From positions 1 through 33,920 of the forward strand of contig JBPOFK010000022.1 in the NCBI GenBank assembly GCA_051252095.1: a stretch of DNA of 33,920 nt, given 5' to 3'. Position 1 is the first letter of the stretch. Every line of letters begins with the position of its first letter. Shown in pieces: positions 8,910 to 16,287 of this stretch. A program made the position numbers and the translations under genes. The notes beneath the pieces were generated by a model, which made no database searches, was not told the DNA's origin, and saw nothing but the letters and a program-made list of their open reading frames with translations. Source of the DNA: GCA-2401735 sp051252095. GTDB lineage: Bacteria; Pseudomonadota; Gammaproteobacteria; Burkholderiales; Methylophilaceae.

Positions 8910-9716
8910 TTAGACTATACTTTTTAAACCTAAATAAATAGCTGCAACCATACATATAATTGCGAAGCTTTTTTTGCTTACCTGCTCTGGGATTTTGTGA
9001 TTGAGTAAAGCAGACACAACAATCATTGTTAATGTGGCGCTAATTGAGAGAGGGATTGCAATATCCCAATAGACTACATTAGCATTCATGTGGCTTGCTA
9101 AACTACTCATGGCAATCAAAGAAATAGCAGCTAATGTGGTTGCTGTGATGCTTTGATGATCGAAGTTACTAACTTTTTGTAAGCTGGGCACAATGATAAA
9201 TCCCCCACCAACGCCAAGCAGGCCAGAAAGAAAACCTGTAACAGCACCGGTAGAAGCAAGTCTCTTTGTACATGGTGCTGTCCAAAACACTTTGGAGGTT
9301 ACTGGGTTAATTATGCAGGCAGCTTCTTTTGTAAGGTCGTTTTCAGTATCAGGTCGTTTTGTGCTTTGCCAAGCACGTATGCCTATATACAGAAGCACGC
9401 AACTTAATGTAGTGCTTAATAATGTATTTGACGCAAATGCAGCAGCTTTAGCGCCTAACGGTGCAATTACGACGCCGATACTAGCAATCAGTAACGCTGT
9501 TTTGTAACGAACTGTTCTATTATATATGCCCAATATTGCGCCCGCACTGGACGCTAGTAAAACTGTGAGCAGGGCAATAGGGGCTGCTTCAAAAACGGTA
9601 ACCTTTAAGATTAAAACCAATAATGGGATTAATAGAGAGGCGCCGCCAGCTCCTGTTACCGCTAATACTAAGCCTATGGTTGACCCTATCAGAACGCTAG
9701 ATAATACAATTTCCAA
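8910..9716 (-). CDS. TauE/SafE-family sulfite/sulfur-anion exporter
   Basis: This 268-residue protein has about eight hydrophobic segments and the TauE/SafE signature. GLVLAVTGAGGASLLIPLL lies in the first repeat (about 16-34) and GFLSGLLGVGGGFIIVPSL in the second. Family members export sulfite, sulfoacetate or related sulfur anions, or take up sulfur compounds. Here the gene is third in bigR-DUF442-tauE, so it probably exports sulfite or thiosulfate formed when persulfide is oxidised. The only in-frame start in the right place is a TTG at 9716, 12 bases after the DUF442 stop; an AGAG-like sequence is the best ribosome site. A short intercistronic gap and shared strand support co-transcription. 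Confidence 0.85.
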   Translation of the reverse strand: MEIVLSSVLIGSTIGLVLAVTGAGGASLLIPLLVLILKVTVFEAAPIALLTVLLASSAGAILGIYNRTVRYKTALLIASIGVVIAPLGAKAAAFASNTLLSTTLSCVLLYIGIRAWQSTKRPDTENDLTKEAACIINPVTSKVFWTAPCTKRLASTGAVTGFLSGLLGVGGGFIIVPSLQKVSNFDHQSITATTLAAISLIAMSSLASHMNANVVYWDIAIPLSISATLTMIVVSALLNHKIPEQVSKKSFAIICMVAAIYLGLKSIV

Positions 9717-9728
9717 TTGACTGCTCTT

Positions 9729-10187
9729 TTAAAAATTAGGTTTGCTTAGTTTGCGATACAGCTTAGTAAGCAAGCATTTGTTTTGAAAAAAGTGATTTAT
9801 TTTTTGTGTTAACCAACTTTGTTTGCTCATGTTTGTATCAGATTTACTTGGCTTTTGTGCTGATTGGTAAAGTGCGGTTGCACGCATTCCTGTCTTGCAA
9901 AAGCCGAGTATTGGTGCTGGCGCGCTTTCTAAAAAGCTTGCGCATATTTGAATATCGTCTGCGCCAATATTGTTTGGTACAACTGGAATATGGATATACT
10001 TCAACCCTGCTTTTTCTGCAGCTTGTTGTATGCTCTCGCTCGATGGCTGACTGCTACCGCCTTCTTGATTAGGCCTTGCATTGATAATGGTTTTGAAACC
10101 TAAATTTTTAATTTCTGTTATATCATCCGCGCTGATTTGAGGGCAGCTACTAAAATTTTCCGAATGTCTGCTAATTGCTAAAGTCAT
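9729..10187 (-). CDS. DUF442/TIGR01244 sulfurtransferase- or phosphatase-like protein
   Basis: This 152-residue protein belongs to the small PTP-like fold family found in BigR/Blh persulfide operons, often as the N-terminal half of beta-lactamase-hydrolase-like proteins. Here the domain is free-standing and the dioxygenase is a separate divergent gene. Visible family features are FKTIINARPNQEG (about 31-43), YIHIPV (64-69) and the active-site loop GFCKTGMRA with Cys97 and Arg102. A basic 40-residue tail after about 112, with a second Cys138, extends beyond the domain. The likely role is persulfide or sulfane-sulfur transfer, inferred from context. An AAGGAAAG ribosome site precedes the ATG, 14 bases after bigR. 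Confidence 0.8.
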   Translation of the reverse strand: MTLAISRHSENFSSCPQISADDITEIKNLGFKTIINARPNQEGGSSQPSSESIQQAAEKAGLKYIHIPVVPNNIGADDIQICASFLESAPAPILGFCKTGMRATALYQSAQKPSKSDTNMSKQSWLTQKINHFFQNKCLLTKLYRKLSKPNF

Positions 10188-10201
10188 GATCTTTCCTTTC
10201 G

Positions 10202-10525
10202 TTATTTGTCGAGTTTACAGAGCTGCTCAGCTAAGACATTAATGATTGCTAATGCAGGCTTGCTAGTAACACTGTAATAAATATTTTTCCCCTCACGTCT
10301 TGTTTTAACAACTTGGTTTTCACGTAAGACTGTTAATTGTTGTGAGAGAGTAGGTTGTTGAATCCCTGTTAAGATTTCTAGCTCACCTACTGCTTTTTCG
10401 CCCTGCGATATTTGGCATAGCAGCATTAACCTGTCAGGGTTTGCCAATACTTTCATTAGCGCAGTCGCAATGTCAGCTGATTCTCTTAATACTTTTAAAT
10501 TGTTGATATCGATTGTATTAGTCAT
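10202..10525 (-). CDS. bigR: ArsR-family repressor of the BigR/SqrR persulfide-sensing type
   Basis: This 107-residue winged-helix repressor has the recognition helix in the region of QQPTLSQQLTVLRE and a wing (TRREGKNIYYSV). Its two cysteines are Cys37 in MLLCQ and Cys103 in EQLCKLDK. The spacing of 66 residues equals that of the Cys pair (42/108) in BigR, where sulfide or persulfide forms a disulfide or polysulfide bridge and releases DNA. It heads bigR-DUF442-tauE and is divergent from the persulfide dioxygenase, the standard BigR regulon arrangement. It probably binds the inverted repeat at 10556-10582 and represses both directions. No Shine-Dalgarno sequence precedes the ATG. Confidence 0.87.
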   Translation of the reverse strand: MTNTIDINNLKVLRESADIATALMKVLANPDRLMLLCQISQGEKAVGELEILTGIQQPTLSQQLTVLRENQVVKTRREGKNIYYSVTSKPALAIINVLAEQLCKLDK

Positions 10526-10552
10526 AAAGGTTAAGTGTAATAATCTATTTAT

Positions 10553-10581
10553 TTACATTATATAAAAACATATTATATAAT
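10553..10581 (+). promoter_or_regulatory. Sigma-70-like promoter for the persulfide dioxygenase gene
   Basis: A -35-like TTACAT (10553-10558) is followed by a 17-base spacer and a consensus -10 TATAAT (10576-10581). The start of transcription would be near 10588, about 20 bases before the ATG, with AAGGAG at 10596-10601 as ribosome site. The -10 lies in the right arm of the inverted repeat. Confidence 0.65.
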
Positions 10582-10582
10582 G
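10556..10582. promoter_or_regulatory. Candidate BigR operator: 9-bp inverted repeat spanning both -10 boxes
   Basis: CATTATATA (10556-10564) and TATATAATG (10574-10582) are perfect inverted repeats separated by 9 bases. Outer bases 10553-10554 and 10584-10585 also pair. BigR-type repressors are known to bind AT-rich palindromes overlapping a -10 region. One occupied dimer site here would block both divergent promoters. Assignment to BigR is inferred from position and symmetry. Confidence 0.7.
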
Positions 10583-10585
10583 CAA
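10557..10585 (-). promoter_or_regulatory. Sigma-70-like promoter for the bigR operon
   Basis: On the minus strand, TTGCAT (plus 10580-10585) serves as -35, followed by a 17-base spacer and TATAAT (plus 10557-10562) as -10. Transcription would begin near 10550 and read into bigR. It overlaps the opposing promoter almost completely, and its -10 lies in the left arm of the inverted repeat. Confidence 0.6.
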
Positions 10586-10606
10586 TATAATTTATAAGGA
10601 GACATT

Positions 10607-11308
10607 ATGTTTAGACAATTTTTTGATGAAGATTCATCTACATTGACTTATTTACTTGTAGATGATGCCAGTAATGAGGCTGTTATCATTGATCCAGTCA
10701 AAGCACATGTTGATGCTTACGTAGGCTTAGTAGAAAAATATCACTTAAAGTTAGTATACGCATTGGAAACGCATGTGCATGCAGACCATGTCACTGCAGG
10801 TGGCGTGTTGAGAAAACAGTTAGGTGCTAAAGCTGCTGTCAGTCAGGCGTGTGGTGCAATAGATGCAGATAAACAGTTAAATGAAGGTGATATACTTTAT
10901 TTTGGAAAAGAGCAAATTAAGGTTATTGCAACACCGGGGCATACCGCTGGCAGTTTAACTTTCTTGTGGCAAGATAAATTATTTACAGGGGATGCGTTGT
11001 TAATTAACGGCTGTGGTCGAACTGATTTTCAAAGCGGTGATGCTAGCGTGCTATACGAAAGTATCGTAAATAAACTATTTGTCTATCCAAATGAAACGCT
11101 TATTTACCCAGGACATGACTACAATGGCCATCGTGTCAGCAATATAGCGCAAGAAAAGTTAATCAATCCTAGATTGGCAAAAAAATCAAAAGAAGATTTT
11201 ATTAACATCATGGAAAATTTAAACCTACCTAAGCCAAAAATGATTGATATCGCTGTGCCAGTAAATAAAAAATGTGGAATTGACGAGTCAGAACTATTGC
11301 AGGGATAG
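10607..11308 (+). CDS. ETHE1-type persulfide dioxygenase (MBL fold)
   Basis: This 233-residue metallo-beta-lactamase-fold protein oxidises glutathione persulfide to sulfite using mononuclear iron. The metal motif HVHADH (His56, His58, Asp60, His61) is followed by His112 in TPGHTAGS, Asp129 in FTGDALL and His170 in YPGHDYNGH. The CGRTDFQ segment is typical of ETHE1/Blh dioxygenases and separates them from glyoxalase II. No rhodanese domain is fused. It is divergent from bigR and shares its operator, so sulfide should induce it. Sulfite produced could be handled by the TauE-type exporter of the same module. A CRP/FNR gene follows after 56 bases and may be co-transcribed. Confidence 0.9.
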   Translation: MFRQFFDEDSSTLTYLLVDDASNEAVIIDPVKAHVDAYVGLVEKYHLKLVYALETHVHADHVTAGGVLRKQLGAKAAVSQACGAIDADKQLNEGDILYFGKEQIKVIATPGHTAGSLTFLWQDKLFTGDALLINGCGRTDFQSGDASVLYESIVNKLFVYPNETLIYPGHDYNGHRVSNIAQEKLINPRLAKKSKEDFINIMENLNLPKPKMIDIAVPVNKKCGIDESELLQG

Positions 11309-11354
11309 TTTCATCTAATGAGTATTTAGCGCTACAATCGACCTTACAAAAATT

Positions 11355-11359
11355 GGAGG
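11355..11359 (+). promoter_or_regulatory. Ribosome binding site deciding the CRP/FNR start
   Basis: GGAGG sits 5 bases before ATG 11365. A TTG at 11353 opens the same frame earlier but overlaps this site, so the ATG is the supported start. Confidence 0.75.
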
Positions 11360-11364
11360 ATGCA

Positions 11365-12033
11365 ATGCAAAGCGCAGTACAAAATTTAGATTGGTTGGCT
11401 GCTTTTCCTGATTTGTCCCATCTGGAAAGTTCGGCAAAAGAATTATTGTTGAAGTATGCGCGCATGGTTGAGGCGCCTGTTGGAACAGTTGGCTATCGTG
11501 AGGGTGGTCCTTGTGGTGCTTATGTGATGCGTTTGGCTGGGCGTTCGCGTGTTTTTAAAATGTCCACCAGCGGTCGTGAAATTTTGCTTTATCGCGTTCA
11601 TGCAGGTGAAACATGTGTTATCACCACAACGTGCCTTCTGGGTAATAGTGACTACCCAGCATCAACAATTGTAGAAGAGGCAATCAAAGACGTTATTATT
11701 CCTGCGGCAGCGTTTAACCAACTGATGATAGACTCAAAAGTTTTCCGCACATTCGTTATGACGAATTATGGTGCACTAATCAGTGATTTAATTGTATTAC
11801 TAGATGAAGTGGCCTTCCATAATCTTGACGCGCGCTTAGCAAAGTTACTGTTGGAAGTGGGTGCTGATAGTGTGAAAAGAACGCATCAACAAATTGCTGA
11901 CGAGCTAGGTACAGCTCGTGAAGTGGTGAGCAGGCAAGTAAAAAGGTTTGAGCAAAAAAACTGGGTTGCGCTAGGGCGCGGTCAGGTTGAAATACTGGAC
12001 CGTGTAGCGCTTACCAAGCTAGCAAATACATAG
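11365..12033 (+). CDS. CRP/FNR-family transcriptional regulator
   Basis: This 222-residue regulator has a cyclic-nucleotide-binding-like beta-roll (about 20-115), a dimerisation helix (about 125-155) and a C-terminal Crp-type helix-turn-helix (about 173-195: THQQIADELGTAREVVSRQV). The sensor domain has three cysteines, Cys50 (GGPCGAY), Cys84 (GETCV) and Cys90 (TTTCLLG). This is not the N-terminal four-Cys arrangement of oxygen-sensing FNR. The effector is unknown. Thiol or persulfide sensing is an inference from the cysteines and from position next to the persulfide dioxygenase. It ends 3 bases before the convergent pentapeptide gene. Confidence 0.85.
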   Translation: MQSAVQNLDWLAAFPDLSHLESSAKELLLKYARMVEAPVGTVGYREGGPCGAYVMRLAGRSRVFKMSTSGREILLYRVHAGETCVITTTCLLGNSDYPASTIVEEAIKDVIIPAAAFNQLMIDSKVFRTFVMTNYGALISDLIVLLDEVAFHNLDARLAKLLLEVGADSVKRTHQQIADELGTAREVVSRQVKRFEQKNWVALGRGQVEILDRVALTKLANT

Positions 12034-12036
12034 CTA

Positions 12037-13068
12037 CTACATCGTGCACCCAGGCTTATTTTGACTTGATGTGTTGTTAGCGCTGACTTTTGAGGTTTGG
12101 TCGGGTTTGATTGTTACGATACAGTTATTGCATTGGCCTTTTACCTTATCAAAGCCTTTTGCTGTATCCAAACCGATAACATCTTTAAAGTTGGCATTAT
12201 CAACATCGGCGTCAGTCAAATCTGCCCCCGTCAAATCTGCCCCTGTCAAATCTGCTGAGACCAAATCTGCACGATATAAGTTGGCATTGCGTAAAATTGC
12301 ACCACGCAAATTGCCAAAGGTAAATGCAGCAATATTTAAATCCGCACCTTCAAAGTTTGCTCCTTCAAAATTGCCGCCAACAGAATCAAATTTCATTTGC
12401 CCCATGGGTTGATTGCCAACATCTAAACCAAAACGGCCATTTCTAGCATCTACACCACTCATGTCTACTTTACCAAGCGTGCCAATGACACGCGCATTTG
12501 TTAAGTTGGCATTTTTAAAACTGGTATTGCCGAAGATTGGCTGAAAGATGGTTGCATTGCTCAAATCTGATTGGCTAAAATCAGCTTCTTCAATACGTGC
12601 CAGATTTAAATAGGCGTTACGCAGATTGGCGCCTATGAGTTTAGCGCCCCTCAAATCTGAGCCAAAAAGACTGACATTCTGCATGTTGCAATGGCTCAGA
12701 TCTAGGCCGTTAAAGTTGAGGTAACCTGCATCCTTGTTGCTTAAATCACATGATTTACTATTAATCTGAGCGAGTGCATCTTCTTGGCTGATTTTCATCC
12801 GTGATACTTCCGCTTTATTTTCATAAAATTTAGTGGCGGCAGCAATTATATTGTCTGGATCTAATAAAAACGAATCTCTAGATGACTCTAATGCAAAGCA
12901 ATATTTTTGCCCTTTGTAGACTTCATTGATTGAGCAATCTGTTTTTTTATAAACGCCTTTGGATAGGGCATAGGTGCAATGGTTGCCGTATGCACCTGTT
13001 TCTGCGGTGAATGAAATCGAGCTAAACATCAACACAATGACTGTTGCTATAATTTTTAAAAAACGCAT
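12037..13068 (-). CDS. Exported pentapeptide-repeat protein
   Basis: This 343-residue protein has a signal peptide (about 1-22), so it is periplasmic or surface located. A Cys-containing N-terminal region (about 25-107) precedes a long run of pentapeptide repeats of the A(D/N)LXX type (about 118-297), clearest in DLTGADLTGADLTDADVDNA. A C-terminal CNNC motif and another Cys at 341 follow. Pentapeptide repeats fold as a right-handed quadrilateral beta-helix. Family roles vary from DNA mimicry to structural use, and an exported version is unlikely to be a gyrase-protecting type. GGAG lies 8 bases upstream of the ATG. The function is unknown, and its neighbours give no clear clue. Confidence 0.85.
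   Translation of the reverse strand: MRFLKIIATVIVLMFSSISFTAETGAYGNHCTYALSKGVYKKTDCSINEVYKGQKYCFALESSRDSFLLDPDNIIAAATKFYENKAEVSRMKISQEDALAQINSKSCDLSNKDAGYLNFNGLDLSHCNMQNVSLFGSDLRGAKLIGANLRNAYLNLARIEEADFSQSDLSNATIFQPIFGNTSFKNANLTNARVIGTLGKVDMSGVDARNGRFGLDVGNQPMGQMKFDSVGGNFEGANFEGADLNIAAFTFGNLRGAILRNANLYRADLVSADLTGADLTGADLTDADVDNANFKDVIGLDTAKGFDKVKGQCNNCIVTIKPDQTSKVSANNTSSQNKPGCTM
12215..12259. repeat. 15-bp tandem repeat within the pentapeptide gene
   Basis: Three consecutive 15-base units starting GTCAAATCTGC (12215, 12230, 12245) are nearly identical. They encode successive pentapeptides ADLTG/ADLTD on the minus strand and show recent duplication inside the repeat domain. Confidence 0.75.
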
Positions 13069-13314
13069 GCTAGTTCTCCAGTGAATCTTATTTAATTATT
13101 TTGATGCCATCTAATGCGGCTTATGACACTAGTATAGGCGTAAAAAAGACGAATACTGTAACTATGGTCACAAAGTTGATGGGTCAGTGATAACTAATGA
13201 AAATCATGAATTAAACAAAATAATTAAAATGCCAGTCGTCTAACTTTATTGATAGGCGTTATTTCTCACATCTGCCAGATATTGGTGGAGAAACTCTAAA
13301 GAGGAGAAATAAAA

Positions 13315-13920
13315 ATGTTGAGTAAAAAATTGAATCAAGCGTTATTAGTGAGTTTGGTTTTTGCAGGCGCTTCAATGACGGCTTCTGCAGGACATGACCG
13401 CTATGAAGATCGTGCACGCGTTATTTCGGTAACGCCTCAAGTCGAGCGCATTAATACGCCAGTTCAAGAGTGCCATACTGAGTATGTGCGGGAGAGTTAT
13501 TACGAAAATGCTAGACCATCTAATGGCGGCGCAATCATTGGTACAATCGCAGGCGGGTTAATTGGCAGTCGCTTTGGCGGCGGCAATGGTCGCCTGATTA
13601 CCACAGCGGTAGGCGCTGGACTGGGCGCAGTGATTGGCGATCGACACGATAATCGGTACAGTGCTCAGCGTGAACGTGTTGAAGAGCGCCCTGTTGAGCG
13701 TTGTGTTACTGTGGACCGTTGGGAGTCAGTGACTACGGGCTATTTAGTGGACTACAATTACAATGGTCGCCGTTACACAACCGTTACACAAGATCGCCCA
13801 GGTAAGTTCATCCCAGTGGATGTGTCTGTAAGACCTAGTGGTTATGTAACCAACGTTGAGTATCGTTATGATAGCCGCAGCAATAAGCACGATCGTAAAC
13901 ATTACAAACGTCATTATTAA
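13315..13920 (+). CDS. Glycine-zipper 2TM envelope protein
   Basis: This 201-residue protein has a signal peptide ending near residue 25 (TASA/GHD). A glycine-zipper segment at about 72-110 (GGAIIGTIAGGLIGSRFG, then GAGLGAVIGD) is flanked by charged, Tyr/Arg-rich regions. This is the Rick_17kDa_Anti/glycine zipper 2TM family of outer-membrane or periplasmic proteins. No lipobox Cys is visible at the signal cleavage site, unlike SlyB-type lipoproteins. The ATG has a strong GAGGAG 8 bases upstream, and a terminator follows directly, so this is a single-gene unit. It is transcribed away from the pentapeptide gene across a 246-base spacer that must hold both promoters. The function is unknown; envelope integrity is inferred. 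Confidence 0.82.
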   Translation: MLSKKLNQALLVSLVFAGASMTASAGHDRYEDRARVISVTPQVERINTPVQECHTEYVRESYYENARPSNGGAIIGTIAGGLIGSRFGGGNGRLITTAVGAGLGAVIGDRHDNRYSAQRERVEERPVERCVTVDRWESVTTGYLVDYNYNGRRYTTVTQDRPGKFIPVDVSVRPSGYVTNVEYRYDSRSNKHDRKHYKRHY

Positions 13921-13934
13921 AATTCAGGGTAACT

Positions 13935-13961
13935 AAAAAGGCCGCTTAAAGCGGCTTTTTT
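13935..13961 (+). terminator. Rho-independent terminator after the glycine-zipper gene
   Basis: The stem is GCCGC / TTAAA loop / GCGGC with a preceding A run and a following run of six T. It lies 15 bases after the stop codon. Confidence 0.88.
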
Positions 13962-14064
13962 ATTGGTGTGATTATTTATAATTCTAATCCCCACTCTTAG
14001 AAAGCTTAATATCAGGCTTAGCTGTTCTATAATCTATGCATATTCAACTTTTGGAAACGTTTCT

Positions 14065-14568
14065 TTGTTAAGAGCAATTTATCAAAAAATTACATCCTTT
14101 TTCGCATCAGTAGAAATGAATGCCGCGCAAGCATGGGGGATCAAAGAAGGCAATGTGACGCACGCTTTTTGGATGTATGCTGCACCTGTGAATATGCAGT
14201 TAGGACGAGATAGCTACTTTTTAACAGACCCTGAATCAATTATGATTAAAGAAGAGGAGAGCGTTGCATTGGTGGAGAGTTTGAATGCACACTTTACTGG
14301 CTTAGGATACTATTTTTATGTTAAGGATAGTGTTTGGTTTTTGGGTTTGGATAATGATCCTCAAGTCACTGCAACACACATTCAACAAGTAAAAAATCAA
14401 GATATTGCCAACTACTTACCGCAGGGTGAAGGCGCGCTAGTTTGGAATAAGCTACAAAATGAGATTCAAATGCTATTGTTTAGCCATCCCATTAATCAAA
14501 TACGCGAATCTAAAGGACTGCCTATGATTAATAGCTTATGGTGTTACGGCCTAGGTAAATCTTTATAA
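14065..14568 (+). CDS. COG4255-like protein of unknown function upstream of recJ
   Basis: This 167-residue protein resembles a betaproteobacterial family often labelled a phosphoglycerate mutase-like or regulatory protein, without proven activity. Recognised features are a VNMQLGRDSYFLTDP stretch (about 42-56), YLPQGEGALVWNKLQNEIQMLL (upper middle) and the end motif LPMINSLWCYGLGK, usually NSLWFWGGG in relatives. As I recall the family, relatives are much longer, so this copy seems to keep only the central part. No ATG is in frame upstream; the frame is open back to about 13972. The TTG at 14065 with GGA 9 bases ahead is the best start. TATAAT at 14028-14033 may be its -10. recJ begins 10 bases later, so the two are probably co-transcribed. 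Confidence 0.6.
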   Translation: MLRAIYQKITSFFASVEMNAAQAWGIKEGNVTHAFWMYAAPVNMQLGRDSYFLTDPESIMIKEEESVALVESLNAHFTGLGYYFYVKDSVWFLGLDNDPQVTATHIQQVKNQDIANYLPQGEGALVWNKLQNEIQMLLFSHPINQIRESKGLPMINSLWCYGLGKSL

Positions 14569-14578
14569 ACAGCACCAC

Positions 14579-16264
14579 ATGGCAAAAGTAATAAAATTAA
14601 GACAAGTCGATAAAGTGGTTGAAAAGCAACTACTGCAAGCCGGCATTTCACCATTATTGGCCAGGCTGTATGCTGCTCGCGGTGTTAAAAATGTACAAGA
14701 AATGAATGCAAGTTTAAGTCAAATCATTCCACCTAATCAGCTCACCAATAACGCATCAATGGCAATATTATTGGCCGATGCAATTGCACAACGGAGAAAA
14801 ATTCTTATTGTTGGTGATTATGATGCAGATGGTGCCACAGCAACGGCCGTTGCTGTAAAAGGCTTACTTAGCATGGGAGCGCAAGTCGATTTTCTGGTAC
14901 CTAATCGTTTTGAGTATGGTTATGGCTTGACGCCCAAAATTGTTCAATTAGCTGCTACATTAAAACCAAACGTTATTATGACGGTCGATAATGGCATTGC
15001 GAGTGTGGATGGTGTTAAAGAAGCGAATAAACTTGGTATACAAGTCTTGATTACCGATCACCATCTGCCAGGAGAGACCAAACCTGACGCTGCTTGCATT
15101 GTGAACCCAAATCAACATGGGTGTGATTTTCCAAGTAAAAATTTAGCTGGTGTAGGCGTGATGTTCTATGTTTTATTAAGCTTGCGTGCTGAACTGCGCG
15201 CGCGAGGCGAGTATGCCGAAAAAAAGGAGCCAAATTTAACAGATCTGCTTGACTTGGTTGCTTTAGGAACAGTGGCGGATTTAGTTAAGCTCGATACCAA
15301 CAACCGTATTTTAGTTGAACAGGGGTTGCGGCGTATTCGCGCCGGGGTATGTGGTGCCGGGATTAGTGCTTTACTTAAAGTTGCTGGGCGTAATCAAGCC
15401 CAAGTGAGTGCACAAGACTTAGGCTTTTATGTCGGGCCGCGTTTAAATGCCGCTGGCCGTTTGGATGACATGCGGCTGGGTATTCAATGCTTATTATCCA
15501 GCAATGAGACTGAGGCAATGCAATTTGCACAATCGTTACATGAACTAAATGCAGAGCGGCGCAGCATAGAAACGGGTATGCAAGAAGAAGCGCTAGCAAG
15601 TTTAGATAACATTGAAGTAGGGGATAACTACACAGTTAGCCTTTATGAACCAAATTGGCATCAAGGTGTGGTTGGCATTCTAGCCTCAAGAATTAAAGAG
15701 CGATATCATCGACCAGTCATTGCCTTTGCAGAAGCGGGGGATGGTTTGCTAAAGGGGTCTGGCCGCTCTATAAACGGGCTACATCTGCGAGACGCACTAG
15801 ATTTACTTACCAAGCGCGATTCAAGTCTAATTATTGCGTTTGGCGGCCACGCTATGGCGGCAGGCTTGAGTATTCAGGAAGATAAGTTTTTAGACTTTAA
15901 ACAACAATTTGAGTCTGTTGTGCAAGAGTTGTTGACCCCCAGTGATTTGCAAGCCGTAATCGAAACTGATGGCGGGTTTGATGTTGATCAGATGGATTTG
16001 CAAACCGCTCAAACATTGTCTGCCCAGGTATGGGGTCAAGGATTTTCATCACCTTTGTTCAATGATCGATTTACTGTCGTCAATCAACGGATTGTAGGTA
16101 CCAAACACCTAAAGCTATTGCTGGAAAAGCAAGGCAAACGGTTTGATGCTATTTATTTTGGACAAACAAACCTGCTGTCATCAGAGATAGAAGCCGTTTA
16201 TCAATTGCAGATGAATGATTATAACGGGGTGCAATCTGTGCAGTTGCAGCTACTCCATGTCTAA
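14579..16264 (+). CDS. recJ: Single-stranded-DNA exonuclease RecJ
   Basis: This 561-residue DHH-superfamily nuclease degrades single-stranded DNA 5' to 3' in recombination and mismatch/base-excision repair. DHH motif I is VGDYDADG (Asp80, Asp82, Asp84), motif II is VDNG (Asp137), and motif III is the name motif DHH at 160-162. GTVADLV, GPRLNAAGR, GSGRSI and FGGHAMAAG follow, the latter being DHHA1. The C-terminal OB-type domain covers roughly 460-561. The length is that of bacterial RecJ. The start is an ATG 10 bases after the upstream gene; no strong ribosome site is seen. tpiA follows 23 bases downstream. Confidence 0.96.
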   Translation: MAKVIKLRQVDKVVEKQLLQAGISPLLARLYAARGVKNVQEMNASLSQIIPPNQLTNNASMAILLADAIAQRRKILIVGDYDADGATATAVAVKGLLSMGAQVDFLVPNRFEYGYGLTPKIVQLAATLKPNVIMTVDNGIASVDGVKEANKLGIQVLITDHHLPGETKPDAACIVNPNQHGCDFPSKNLAGVGVMFYVLLSLRAELRARGEYAEKKEPNLTDLLDLVALGTVADLVKLDTNNRILVEQGLRRIRAGVCGAGISALLKVAGRNQAQVSAQDLGFYVGPRLNAAGRLDDMRLGIQCLLSSNETEAMQFAQSLHELNAERRSIETGMQEEALASLDNIEVGDNYTVSLYEPNWHQGVVGILASRIKERYHRPVIAFAEAGDGLLKGSGRSINGLHLRDALDLLTKRDSSLIIAFGGHAMAAGLSIQEDKFLDFKQQFESVVQELLTPSDLQAVIETDGGFDVDQMDLQTAQTLSAQVWGQGFSSPLFNDRFTVVNQRIVGTKHLKLLLEKQGKRFDAIYFGQTNLLSSEIEAVYQLQMNDYNGVQSVQLQLLHV

Positions 16265-16287
16265 TGGCTACTATATAATGTGCGGCT

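Noticed and set aside
11353..11364. TTG start for the CRP/FNR gene
   Set aside because: The TTG overlaps the GGAGG ribosome site, which serves the ATG at 11365.
12071..12412. 113-residue plus-strand ORF with repeated KSAPVKSAP
   Set aside because: Antisense shadow of the pentapeptide repeats in the minus-strand gene; the repetition comes from the real gene.
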